From the NCBI RefSeq assembly GCF_047301505.1, contig NZ_CP154840.1, positions 1,922,001 through 1,986,000 of the forward strand: a stretch of DNA of 64,000 bases, written 5' to 3'. Origin of the DNA: Lysinibacillus_B sp031181585 (GTDB taxonomy: Bacteria; Bacillota; Bacilli; Bacillales_A; Planococcaceae). The notes under the pieces are model-generated. The model saw only the letters and a program-made list of their open reading frames with translations. It searched no databases and was not told where the DNA came from. Position numbers and translations under genes: made by a program. This document shows positions 8,740 through 16,605 of the stretch, one piece after another; the stretch's first letter is position 1; each line of letters opens with the position of its first letter.

Positions 8740-9516
8740 GCAGACGATATGCGAAATTTAGCGAGGTATTATCTAGACGCACTAATAACTATTGAAATTT
8801 CGCAGGAACGCTCAAACGAAATCAAACGGCCATTGCTAGTAAGCGTTGGGGCGTTTCTTGCGAGGGAGTGGCATACGCGTTGATGTACGAATACGCATCG
8901 CATTAGTGAAATAAAGTGTTATTGTATATAGATTAAACTATTTTCCATTTCTCGTAAATAAGACGTTTTAATACGCAATAAAAGGGGGGCAAATATATTT
9001 TCACGGAAAAACGGACGAAATTAAAAACTATGGAAGATGGGGTCATGGGTGGTGACATTACCACTTTCAAAAAAGTCAAGGTTTGCGTTGGTACTGGATT
9101 GTAGTGGTCGAATATTTCATGGTGTGTACCGAAGTACAGAGATTTAACGTCAAATTCGGTCGAAGTAGCATCTCCAACGACGTAACACTCGAATATGTTC
9201 AAAACGTTGGACCATTTAGTAGTGTTTACGTGGTATCTGATGACACCGCAAATAAACGTACCTACGCTTCTTGCGACGGAGGGAGGTTAAATATTGATGT
9301 TTAATTGTGAAGCTAAGGCGTAATAACGAACCACTGTATATGGACTTAACGATTATCTGCTTGGCATTTTGGCACGCATAAATATTTTTTCGCGGAAAAA
9401 CGGACGAAAGTTCACGAAGTCGGGAGGTAAACATTATAAGAGCAATTGCAACAAAGCAATAAAATCAGATAGGAAAATTGAAGGAAGCGTTAATTGTCTA
9501 CGTTGAAAGGAGAGGA
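8740..9516. other. Gene-free stretch with a duplicated 25-bp motif
   Basis: No believable gene is seen; short open frames lack ribosome sites and family motifs. The sequence TTTTCRCGGAAAAACGGACG occurs twice, near 8998-9017 and 9388-9407, about 390 bases apart in the same orientation. Base use differs from the flanks (many CG and ACG words), suggesting foreign or decayed DNA. What it was is unclear. Confidence 0.4.
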
Positions 9517-9789
9517 AATTAAACCTTAAGGGATTTAGGCGTTCCAGTTAAAAAAGGGGATAAAGAAGGGATGAAAGAGTTCGTTTCATCAATCGTAAAT
9601 GACTCAAAAAATCTCGCTAATTCGAAGCCTTTTCAGTGGAATACGGTCGACTCTGTAGACGCTTTTGTTAAGGGTGATGCAGTTGTTTTAGTTAATAGAA
9701 ATACAAACGAAATATTGACTTTTTTAAATAAAAAAGGAGATCGCTTATCAAGTAAGTTGAAATCCGATTTAGATTTGATTAGAGAGTGA
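9430..9789 (+). pseudogene. Toxin-tip remnant with an in-frame TAA
   Basis: A frame reading LKEALIVYVERRGN, stop at 9520-9522, then TLRDLGVPVKKGDKEG and on to TGA 9787-9789. The part after the stop (DAFVKGDAVVLVNRNTNE, then ILTFLNKKGD) resembles the last strands of nuclease toxin tips, but I cannot name the family. A 72-codon piece could start at ATG 9571. Its end overlaps the next gene (GTGA), typical of a toxin followed by immunity. No linker copy precedes it. Confidence 0.5.
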
Positions 9790-9791
9790 GG

Positions 9792-10307
9792 ATGACTATG
9801 AATAACTATATAATATCTTTTACCAAAAAGTTTGGTTATTTTTTCGATAAAAAAGAAATCTCAAATATTATTTATTTACATGATGAGGATGATAATGAGA
9901 GATTAGACCATGTCCTTTTCTTCGAGAAAGATAATGGTGATGTTATAGGCTTGTATATAAGAGGTATGAATCCGTTAATCTCAGTGAATAGAGTCTACGA
10001 TTTAGATGACTTTAATTTATTTTCTAGTTATGAAGGATTAATTGAATGCAAGGAAAATATAAAACTCAAAATAGAGTATATAGGTTTGTTTTTTAGCACT
10101 CAATACAACGAACTATTGGGTTTCTATCTAGCGAATAACGATGCATCGAGTTCTATATTTATATTATTTTTACAAGATGAAATTTATATGGAAAAGGATT
10201 GTAGTAAATACGAGGCTAGTAGGATACTTGAAAACAAATTTTCGACTGAAGGTTTTATAACTTACGAAAAAACATGTGAGACCGACTGGAGACAATTAAA
10301 CTTTTAA
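9792..10307 (+). CDS. Unrecognised immunity-like protein
   Basis: About 171 residues, AT-rich, acidic, with an aromatic-rich C-terminus. The start is uncertain: GTG 9786 overlaps the previous stop, ATG 9792 and ATG 9798 are alternatives, and GAGG at 9788-9791 fits 9798 best. It follows a toxin-tip remnant directly, so an immunity role is inferred from position. No family recognised. Confidence 0.55.
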   Translation: MTMNNYIISFTKKFGYFFDKKEISNIIYLHDEDDNERLDHVLFFEKDNGDVIGLYIRGMNPLISVNRVYDLDDFNLFSSYEGLIECKENIKLKIEYIGLFFSTQYNELLGFYLANNDASSSIFILFLQDEIYMEKDCSKYEASRILENKFSTEGFITYEKTCETDWRQLNF

Positions 10308-10570
10308 GAATTTGAATTAAAAACTCATGAAGGCTAGACCATCAAGGAGTGCTATTTTAACAATAAAGCAATAAGAGCGAGAATAGGCGAGATGACAATT
10401 TATTTACAAGGACCACTTATGGGTGGTATAAGCACGAAACACATGAGATTAAACAAGCTAAAGGGTTTAAACATTACTCTTACCATGTGATAAAAATGAT
10501 GTCACATTGTCAACATCAAAAATAACTTACAAAACTTGTGAGGGTTAAAAAAAGGAAAATAAATAACCTT

Positions 10571-10612
10571 AAAGCACTTGATTGTTACTGACAGACGACA
10601 AGTGCTTTTTGC
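10571..10612 (+). terminator. Cassette-boundary terminator hairpin, copy 1
   Basis: AAGCACTTG / CAAGTGCTT stem with a T5 tail. The hairpin plus about 30 following bases (TTTAAATATGTAAA) recurs at 14434-14505, and the hairpin alone at 15939-15978. Each copy lies just before a linker/tip cassette, so it probably stops transcription into the silent cassette. Confidence 0.85.
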
Positions 10613-10633
10613 CTATTTAAATATGTAAACTTA

Positions 10634-10965
10634 CAAGCGATCTACGAAGCCGTCGTCGGAAAAGATCCGTTTACAGGCAGGAAATTAGAGGCCTGGGAAC
10701 GAGGCGCCTCAGCCGCAAGTATATTGGGCGGCCCAATCGTCAAAGGCATCAAGCATGGCGGTAAAGCTGTAGTGGGCATCGTTAAAAATGGCAGCAAGTC
10801 TACTAAAAAAACAACAGCGGCTTCAAAACCAAAAGACACGACCACTCCAAGCCAGAAGAAACAAGAAAATAAGCCAAAGCCTAATACAACGCCGGCGCCG
10901 GCTGGTAATAAGAAACAGACGACTTCAACTCCGCAGAATGGTAATAAGCCGGCAGAAGTGAAACC
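10634..10965 (+). repeat. PT-TG/linker repeat, copy C
   Basis: Starts abruptly at the codons for QAIYEAVVGKDP, inside PT-TG, 20 bases after the boundary hairpin. It shares most of the later linker with copy B, including the TTPSQKKQENKPKPNTTPAP segment. Confidence 0.9.
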
Positions 10966-11473
10966 GCAGGATAAAGATAATTCTAGGCTAAATGAAGTTA
11001 AAGCATTTGTAAATCCAGGACAACAATTTACAAATGGTAGAAAAAATAGATTAAAGCCCAATTTGAGATATAAAACAGGCGAATATGATTATTTTTATGA
11101 AACAGATAATTTAGGTGGAATTTCTAAATTCGAAACAGATAGTTTACAATTAACTAAAAGAGAAGAAAGATTGTCACATAGTAGAAATACTCCAGGTAAA
11201 ATAAAAAGTAAAGATCATGCAGGGCATTTAGTAGGTGACCGATTTGGAGGATCACCTAAAATTGATAATTTGGTTTCTCAATTATCTGATGTTAATCTAA
11301 AGCAATATAAAAAAATTGAAGACAAATGGGCTGCAGCATTAAAAGAAACACCACCTAAAAAAGTAACGGTTGATGTTGAAATAATTTATTCTGGGAAGGA
11401 TATGCGACCAGACAAATTTATAGTGAATTACTTTATTGATGGTAAGCCGGGTTCCAAAGAGCTTCAAAACTAA
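10634..11473 (+). CDS. Orphan toxin cassette 3: DNA/RNA non-specific endonuclease tip
   Basis: The frame opens without a start at 10634; the first usable start is a TTG at 10724 lacking a ribosome site, so this is a silent cassette. After the linker, the tip (about residues 95-249 from 10724) has YKTGEYDYFYETD, then KDHAGHLVGDRFGG, SPKIDNLVSQ and KIEDKWAAAL, the pattern of the DNA/RNA non-specific endonuclease family (catalytic His in the GHL motif, about His168). The DYFYETD/LGGISK start is typical too. A YezG-like gene follows after 21 bases, as for the YeeF-YezG pair of Bacillus subtilis. Confidence 0.85.
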   Translation, partial: QAIYEAVVGKDPFTGRKLEAWERGASAASILGGPIVKGIKHGGKAVVGIVKNGSKSTKKTTAASKPKDTTTPSQKKQENKPKPNTTPAPAGNKKQTTSTPQNGNKPAEVKPQDKDNSRLNEVKAFVNPGQQFTNGRKNRLKPNLRYKTGEYDYFYETDNLGGISKFETDSLQLTKREERLSHSRNTPGKIKSKDHAGHLVGDRFGGSPKIDNLVSQLSDVNLKQYKKIEDKWAAALKETPPKKVTVDVEIIYSGKDMRPDKFIVNYFIDGKPGSKELQN

Positions 11474-11494
11474 TCAAAGGAGTGAAATAGCAGT

Positions 11495-11950
11495 TTGAAA
11501 AAATTTGAAGAGAGATTTAGTGAATTACAAGCAGATATGATATCAATATGTATGGAATATGTGGAAGATAGAGCTGAAAAAGTATACGTTTACGCTTCAC
11601 GTGAAGAAGGAGTTACTTCGAGTAGTTATTTTTACTTAATTAATAATAAGTATGTAGAATGTCATAAAGTGAATGACGCTTTGGCTGACGGGAATGAAAA
11701 ATATGATGTTTCCCCTCAACGAATGCTGATGGTATTACGCATAATAAATGAAGATATAGAAAAAGCGGCGAAATTGTGCGAAGAATATGAGAGGGATATG
11801 CCAACTGAGATGAAGTTAATATACGATGTTAAAACTGGTAGTTTTAAAGCGGAGTACAAGTATGACTTAGTTTATACACATGACGATATTAAAACAGCAG
11901 ATGATATAGCGGATGAGTGGTTTGAGGAGATAAAAAATAATAATATTTAA
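11495..11950 (+). CDS. YezG-like (DUF600) immunity protein
   Basis: 151 residues from a TTG start 10 bases after AAAGGAGTG. Features fit the YezG/DUF600 family: N-terminal helix, AEKVYVYASREEG strand, a helical middle with MLMVLRIINED, then GSFKAEYKYDLVY and an acidic WFEEI end. YezG-like proteins neutralise endonuclease tips of YeeF type, and this gene follows such a tip. Probably not transcribed while the cassette is silent unless it has its own promoter. Confidence 0.7.
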   Translation: MKKFEERFSELQADMISICMEYVEDRAEKVYVYASREEGVTSSSYFYLINNKYVECHKVNDALADGNEKYDVSPQRMLMVLRIINEDIEKAAKLCEEYERDMPTEMKLIYDVKTGSFKAEYKYDLVYTHDDIKTADDIADEWFEEIKNNNI

Positions 11951-11972
11951 ACTAAGATGGGTTAGCTAAAAC

Positions 11973-12012
11973 TGGAGCATAAATGAACTATTTATTATTC
12001 ATTTGTGCTCCA
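11973..12012 (+). terminator. Hairpin after the YezG-like gene
   Basis: Long stem TGGAGCATAAATGA / TCATTTGTGCTCCA with one G-T pair and about 12 loop bases. The tail is only moderately T-rich, so it is a weaker terminator or a processing hairpin. Confidence 0.6.
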
Positions 12013-12399
12013 CATATTTGTAATATAATACAATTAATTATATTGATTAACAAATATATGAAATCATTTAGAAAATCAAGCTGCTGATGAATCAGTAAGT
12101 TTAGTTGTGTTTTCGATGCAACTGTAAACAGAAAAACCTTTATTCCATGCACATAATTTAATGTGAATCGAAATCTATTGCTAACGCATATGTCTAAAGA
12201 AAGCAAATCCATTTAACCAAGTGAAAAGGCGTGATATAGAGAAATAATCTATTATATAGTGTTAAGTATTTCATCTATCCAAACGCTAATTTAGAACTAT
12301 ATCGGAAATCTTTAATATAAAAAATACAATATTCTACCCTAAATTAAGAAAGTTATAAAAATAAGTAGCCGTTACAAAAAACAAGCTTGCATCAGTTCA
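12013..12399. other. Gene-free AT-rich spacer
   Basis: About 390 bases between the YezG-like gene and linker copy D. No supported gene, repeat or promoter was found. Confidence 0.5.
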
Positions 12400-12535
12400 A
12401 ATCCAGAAGAAACAAGAAAATAAGCCAAAGCCGAATACAACGACGGCGCCGGCTGGTAATAAGAAACAGACGAATTCAACTGCGCAGAATGGTAATAAGC
12501 CTGCAGCGGCGAAACAGCAGGGTACGGATAAAGGA
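12400..12535 (+). repeat. Linker repeat, copy D (truncated)
   Basis: Only the later linker survives (QKKQENKPKPN onward). It ends PAAAKQQGTDK, the same ending as copy B at 7468-7498, so B and D are closest relatives. PT-TG is absent. Confidence 0.85.
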
Positions 12536-12864
12536 CTAGCTTCTAGAGGTTATAAACCAAGTCCGGGTGAAAGAACTTTTGATGGTTTTGTGAAAAATAA
12601 TGTGCCTATTGAAAAAGAAACTTTACTATATACAAAATCACCGAAATTTTATAGTGATGCCCCAAGTCAGTTTAAACGCTTTGGATCTGATAGTCATGCT
12701 AACTTAGCACCACATGTACATCAACCCACTAGAAATGCCGCACCGAATGGAAATATTTATGGCGGAATGGGTTCCAAAACGTCAAATGATGGTGTAACAA
12801 CACCACATGCAAAAGATATAAAATAATTATAAGGCTATTTAAAAACGGCGAATATCAAGAATAG
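12400..12864 (+). pseudogene. Orphan toxin cassette 4: tip with C-terminal nonsense codons (type-24-like)
   Basis: Linker frame runs into a tip with HANLAPHVHQPTRNAAPNG, GGMGSKTSN and GVTTPHAKDIK. I recall the PHVHQPTR and KDIKQLY-type ending from the 'polymorphic toxin type 24' family (moderate to low certainty). The frame stops at TAA 12824-12826 and again at TAA 12830-12832; the following bases still read GYLK and, one frame over, NGEYQE. So the original C-terminus was probably ~12 residues longer and was lost by two point changes and one deleted A. No start codon with a ribosome site; GTG 12590 is internal. Confidence 0.6.
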
Positions 12865-12877
12865 GGGAAACAAAAAA

Positions 12878-13336
12878 ATGGATGAAAATTTCGATTGTAC
12901 ACAATTTTTTTCCTTTGATACAAATTTATCCATGCAAGAGATAGTATTGTTATTATCAGATTTGAAAAATTATGAGTTTCTAATTTTAAAAAGTGATGAC
13001 ATAAGGGAAGTTAAAAAAAGATATTTAGAAAAATATATGAGCTCTTATTTGATTGAACTAAAAAATAATAATTTTATAGGGGAATTGCAAGATTGGAGTA
13101 ATTTTGAAAGTCCTCCTAGTATTGTGAAATTATTTTCTGATGTTTCAGAGAAAATTGCGAAGAATATCAATATAACAAATTACTCTATTTTCCTTTGCAA
13201 ATTTGCACAAGAAAATGTTACTGAAGATAAAATTTTAGAAACAAAATCTAATGAGATTTTATCAGCTCTCTATAATATGTCTAACTTCAGTTACGATTTA
13301 TGGATGGATAATCTTATCTTAAAAATAAATGAGTAA
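12878..13336 (+). CDS. Unrecognised immunity-like protein beside cassette 4
   Basis: 152 residues, AT-rich and acidic, starting at ATG 12878 after an AGGGGAAA site. Mostly helical with several Phe/Tyr clusters; no membrane segment. It follows the broken tip within 14 bases of its original end, so it is the likely cognate immunity gene. Unlike the toxin, it has no stop or frameshift. Confidence 0.6.
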   Translation: MDENFDCTQFFSFDTNLSMQEIVLLLSDLKNYEFLILKSDDIREVKKRYLEKYMSSYLIELKNNNFIGELQDWSNFESPPSIVKLFSDVSEKIAKNINITNYSIFLCKFAQENVTEDKILETKSNEILSALYNMSNFSYDLWMDNLILKINE

Positions 13337-13351
13337 CTTTAATTGTCTTAG

Positions 13352-13453
13352 AGTTTATATAATGAGACAGCTCGTAATCATTATATATGGCATGGTGAAG
13401 CAAAAACAGCCTAGGAATTACCGTCAAGAAAAAAGGAAGGTAATTTAAGATGA
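13352..13453 (+). pseudogene. Short toxin-tip remnant with an in-frame TAG
   Basis: A frame of 33 codons reads YNETARNHYIWHGEAKTA, TAG at 13412-13414, then ELPSRKKEGNLR and TGA. The wording looks coding and is not part of either flanking gene. It lies before an immunity remnant, as a toxin tail would. Family unknown. Confidence 0.4.
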
Positions 13454-13468
13454 CTTGTGATGAATTGA

Positions 13469-13675
13469 AGGCTATTTGATTATGATTACGAGATTAAAAA
13501 TGGTGATTGGGATACAGATTTGGTTCCGTTCCTTGACGTAAGTAATGGTAATTAATTATGTATAAGTAATAATGAGTTCAATAAACGATTAGGGCTTCAA
13601 TCCCATGAATGTAATACCAGTCATAAGTACGAAGGGATAGCAGGTACTTTTAAGGGAGCGAAAAAAGATGATTAA
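13469..13675 (+). pseudogene. SUKH-like immunity remnant with an in-frame TAA
   Basis: Frame without a start: FDYDYEIKNGDWDTDLVPFL, DVSNGN, TAA at 13553-13555, LCISNNEFNKRLGL and on to TAA 13673-13675. The acidic/aromatic wording before a strand resembles SMI1/KNR4 (SUKH) proteins. Probably the C-terminal half of an old immunity gene; it overlaps the SUFU gene start by 8 bases. Confidence 0.45.
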
Positions 13676-14240
13676 CTATGGGGTAATTTATTATAATCAC
13701 TATAATAAATTTTTAGGAGATCCAATTGACCGAGAAGTGTTTATGAATAATAAAGAAATGCCCAAAATACAAATTTTAAAATATGAAAATATATTTGAAG
13801 AATGTTTAGTTTATAATACTCTTGGTGTTAGTAAGTACGAGGGAATAATTGGCGAAAACATAGAAGTTTCTATGGTAGTTGACGGAGCATTTAATAGTAC
13901 AGCATATATACTTGCGAATGTGTTATTTTATTGTATTGGTAATCAAATGAAGATGGGGAGAGGCATAGCGATAAGTGGTATTGAGAGCATTGATGTGAAG
14001 TTTGTTGAAAAATACGATAAGAGTGCAGTTTACTTTACTGACCCTTTTGCTTTCCCAGATGAATATTCCGAAGTTCTTACGGAGAGTAAGGATAATAAGG
14101 ATGGCAGAGTTTTATTGGCATTTTTTATTTCGCAATCAGAGTATGAGTATTTTAGAAAGCATGGAACTGAAAAATTTGAGGATTTGTTAGAAGAGAAAAA
14201 TGTCGATCCATTTAATGTTAGTAGAAAATCTGCAATCTAA
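13668..14240 (+). CDS. SUFU-family immunity protein
   Basis: 190 residues with the Suppressor-of-fused-like layout: LGVSKYEGIIGENIEVSMVV early, a middle helix with a glycine-rich GNQMKMGRGIAISG, then VYFTDPFAF and LLAFFISQSEYEYFRKHG near the end. SUFU-domain proteins are recurrent immunity proteins in polymorphic-toxin loci. AAGGGAG lies 10 bases before the ATG. The cognate toxin is not visible; only remnants precede it. Confidence 0.8.
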   Translation: MINYGVIYYNHYNKFLGDPIDREVFMNNKEMPKIQILKYENIFEECLVYNTLGVSKYEGIIGENIEVSMVVDGAFNSTAYILANVLFYCIGNQMKMGRGIAISGIESIDVKFVEKYDKSAVYFTDPFAFPDEYSEVLTESKDNKDGRVLLAFFISQSEYEYFRKHGTEKFEDLLEEKNVDPFNVSRKSAI

Positions 14241-14433
14241 ATTTTTATTGGCAAAAAAACTATAGTGGTGAAGAATACTAAATATCCCTCGGAAAATGAA
14301 AGTCTACTAAAGCAGGGCAATCTAGGATTTTAATTTTATACTTGCCAATTGAAAATAAAATAGGTATATCTGTAAAACTCAAAACATTTGCAAAACAATA
14401 AAGTATTAATAAATATCGGGAATACTTGAACAT
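14241..14433. other. Spacer before cassette 5
   Basis: No gene supported. It leads into the second copy of the boundary hairpin. Confidence 0.4.
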
Positions 14434-14505
14434 AAAGCACTTGATTGTTACTGGCAGGCGACAAGTGCTTTTTGCATGTTTAAATATGTAAAATTGCAAG
14501 CTATC
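14434..14505 (+). terminator. Cassette-boundary terminator hairpin, copy 2
   Basis: Same AAGCACTTG / CAAGTGCTT stem and T5 tail as at 10571 (hairpin 14434-14473), followed by the same TTTAAATATGTAAA flank. The shared block is about 75 bp, so hairpin and cassette start were duplicated together. Confidence 0.85.
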
Positions 14506-14870
14506 TTTACTGCTGCCGATCTTAAACTAGTAATCAGCAATGCTAAAGCCATCTACGAAGCTTTCGTCTGAAGAGAACCGAACTAGGGGCTGGGAAAAAG
14601 GCATCTCGGTCGAAATTATAGGGGGCGGCCCAATCGTCAAAGGCATCAAGCATGGCGGTAAAGCAGCGGCAGGCATCATTAAAAATAGCGGCAAGTCTAC
14701 CAAAAAACCAGCCGCATCTACAAAACCAAAAGCCACGACCACTCCGAGCCAGAAGAAACAAGAGAACAAGCCAAAGCCTAATACAACACAGGCGCCGGCT
14801 GGTAATAAAAAACAGACAACTTCAACTCCGCAGAATGATAAAAAACCAGCTGAAGTGAAACAGCAGGGTA
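14500..14870 (+). repeat. PT-TG/linker repeat, copy E (partly decayed)
   Basis: Reads QAIFTAADLKLVISNAKAIY in one frame, then is shifted so that the RGWEKG and GPIVKGIKHGGKA segments lie in another. The PT-TG half has diverged; the linker half is well kept. Confidence 0.8.
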
Positions 14871-15289
14871 AGGGTGTGGGTAAGAGTGTCGAAGTTACTA
14901 TTAAATATGACAAGCGAATGCCAAAACGTGAATTTGAACGAAAAGCAAATAAATTAAAAGAGCTAGGTGATAAAGGCTTATTATATAAAGCAGAGAACCC
15001 AGTGCCTAGAAACCCAGCAGTTACAAGAGCTTATAGGCAAGACATGATAAAAAGAATTTGGAATCAGTATGGAAAAGTAAACCCTGAGTTTGGAAAGCAA
15101 TTAATTCATAGAGTAACTAAGCGTATGCAACCTGACCATGTTTGGGAATTACAATTGGGTGGACCAGATTCAGTTGAAAATTTAAAATTCCTTGATTCCT
15201 TTACTAACTGGAATATTGGTACTCAACAGATTAGACCACAAATTAGAAAGTTACCAACTGGTACTAAGATTAAAATTAAGATAGATTAG
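14540..15289 (+). CDS. Orphan toxin cassette 5: HNH-like nuclease tip
   Basis: 249 residues from an ATG that arises only after a frameshift in the decayed PT-TG part and has no clear ribosome site; the cassette is probably silent. After the linker, the tip (about residues 118-249) has KRMQPDHVWELQLGGPDSVE with Asp199-His200, NLKFLDSFTNWNIG and a basic IRPQIRKLPTGTKI end. This DHxxELQLGG...N...LD pattern is an HNH/endonuclease VII-type fold. A SUKH-like gene follows after 7 bases. Confidence 0.75.
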   Translation: MLKPSTKLSSEENRTRGWEKGISVEIIGGGPIVKGIKHGGKAAAGIIKNSGKSTKKPAASTKPKATTTPSQKKQENKPKPNTTQAPAGNKKQTTSTPQNDKKPAEVKQQGKGVGKSVEVTIKYDKRMPKREFERKANKLKELGDKGLLYKAENPVPRNPAVTRAYRQDMIKRIWNQYGKVNPEFGKQLIHRVTKRMQPDHVWELQLGGPDSVENLKFLDSFTNWNIGTQQIRPQIRKLPTGTKIKIKID

Positions 15290-15296
15290 AGGGATA

Positions 15297-15776
15297 TTGG
15301 TGAATGAGTTATTAAAAATAACAATTGAGAAAGTAAAAGAAGATTTTATATTTGAACCAGATAGTATCATTTATGGTGAATTAAATGATGGAAACAAAAG
15401 TATTTGCTCGAATGAGGGTCCCCTTAAAGAATATTTTGACTTCTTACGAATTTGTGATGGAGCAAGATTTGGAGCAATTGATTTATGGTCATATGGTGAG
15501 TTACCTTTACATCAGACTCGGATTTCCGATTTTTCAGGAGGATCAGAAAAATGGATTGAAGTTGGACAAATCTTATACGAACCTTTAGTCATAGAAAAGG
15601 AGTCAGGTTTTGTTTACTGTTTTTACCAAGGTCATCCAGCGAAAATAGGACAAACTTTAGGCGAGTTTGACTGTTTCATGCTTAATTATGTTTTTGGAAA
15701 AAAGTATAAAGAATTAATTCCTGATTCTCATTTAGAGGATTGGTATCAGTACCTCGAAAGGGTTGGATTAGCTTAA
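15297..15776 (+). CDS. SMI1/KNR4 (SUKH)-like immunity protein
   Basis: About 159 residues. LKEYFDFLRICDGARFGAID is the typical SUKH 'loop' (…FL…DG…G…), followed by an SGGSEKWIEVGQ strand. The start is TTG 15297 or, better spaced after AGAGGG, GTG 15300. It directly follows the HNH-like tip of cassette 5 and is the expected cognate immunity protein. No membrane segment. Confidence 0.75.
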   Translation: MVNELLKITIEKVKEDFIFEPDSIIYGELNDGNKSICSNEGPLKEYFDFLRICDGARFGAIDLWSYGELPLHQTRISDFSGGSEKWIEVGQILYEPLVIEKESGFVYCFYQGHPAKIGQTLGEFDCFMLNYVFGKKYKELIPDSHLEDWYQYLERVGLA

Positions 15777-15938
15777 TTTTTGGGTATTGTAGAAAATATA
15801 AACTAATATAGTTATACCGTTATGGAATGCCATAAATCAAAAAATACACAAACGGTTGGGCTTGCTGATCGATAAAAAGATATTCGAGTTTCTAAAAAAT
15901 GACTCTTAAATATTTGAACTTTAAAAATACATGGAATG

Positions 15939-15978
15939 TAAGCACTTGATAGCCAACTACAGGCAGCAAGTGCTTTTT
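15939..15978 (+). terminator. Cassette-boundary terminator hairpin, copy 3
   Basis: AAGCACTTG / CAAGTGCTT stem and T5 tail as in copies 1 and 2, but with a diverged loop and flank. It precedes the most decayed linker copy. Confidence 0.8.
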
Positions 15979-16011
15979 ACTTTATTACTAAAATAATACG
16001 ATTACAAAACC

Positions 16012-16110
16012 CAAAGTCACAACTGCTCCAAGCCGGGCAAAGCAAGGGAATAAGAAAATTCCTAATACAACACCGGTATTGCTTGAAAAAAATGACAAAA
16101 CCGAAACTGC
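16012..16110 (+). repeat. Linker repeat, copy F (strongly decayed)
   Basis: Words such as CCAAGCC, CCTAATACAACACCGG and CCAAAGTCACAACTGCTCC match the linker in order, with many changes and lost frame. It marks an old cassette. Confidence 0.65.
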
Positions 16111-16230
16111 AGAGTACAGATGGGGTAAAGCGGTACCACCAAAAACAAATTCCGATAATATTTAATTGAAAAATATGGTAAAGTTAAAAATGATAAACAG
16201 CAACTGTAGTAGATACATTGCCTAAAATAA

Positions 16231-16590
16231 GGTGCTGCATACATAACTATTATTCCGATAAAAGAAGGTAGGTCGGTAAAAACAGGAGGTAACGCACTTA
16301 TGGGTGTTGGTATTTCTCATTTTAATGCTCATAAAACAATGGAGGGATTTTGGTCGCAATATAGGAAGGGTGGAGAAAAGCACGGATAAACACCGACATG
16401 TGGAGAAGATACAAAAGTATTATATAAGTCGTTTCAAGATACTGGATTATCAAAAGAGGCTGCTTTTTATGCAACAAAAGAAGCAATCAAACAACGCCGG
16501 CAGTATGGATTAACATATGATACGCCTGTCCCTAGAATCCCTGGCCCTATGAATAGTTTGAAGAAGTTTTTGTTTGAAAATATAACATAG
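16231..16590 (+). pseudogene. Orphan toxin cassette 6: tip remnant with an in-frame TAA
   Basis: One frame reads GAAYITIIPIKEGRSVKTGG, then MGVGISHFNAHKTMEGFW, then TAA at 16387-16389, TPTCGEDTKVLYKSFQ, and ends FENIT before TAG. Only the TAA interrupts it. The conserved-looking GFW...GGEKHG.TPTCGEDT wording suggests a real domain, but I do not recognise it. It precedes an immunity-like gene by 15 bases. Confidence 0.55.
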
Positions 16591-16605
16591 TTAGGATGAA
16601 AACTA

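Noticed and set aside
9083..9304. 73-codon frame in the gene-free stretch
   Set aside because: No ribosome site or recognisable domain; wording differs from real genes nearby.
10571..15978. The three repeated hairpins as a CRISPR array
   Set aside because: Copies are kilobases apart with genes between them; no spacers and no cas genes.
7009..16110. Linker repeats as insertion sequences
   Set aside because: They have no transposase, inverted ends or target duplications, and they continue the toxin reading frame.
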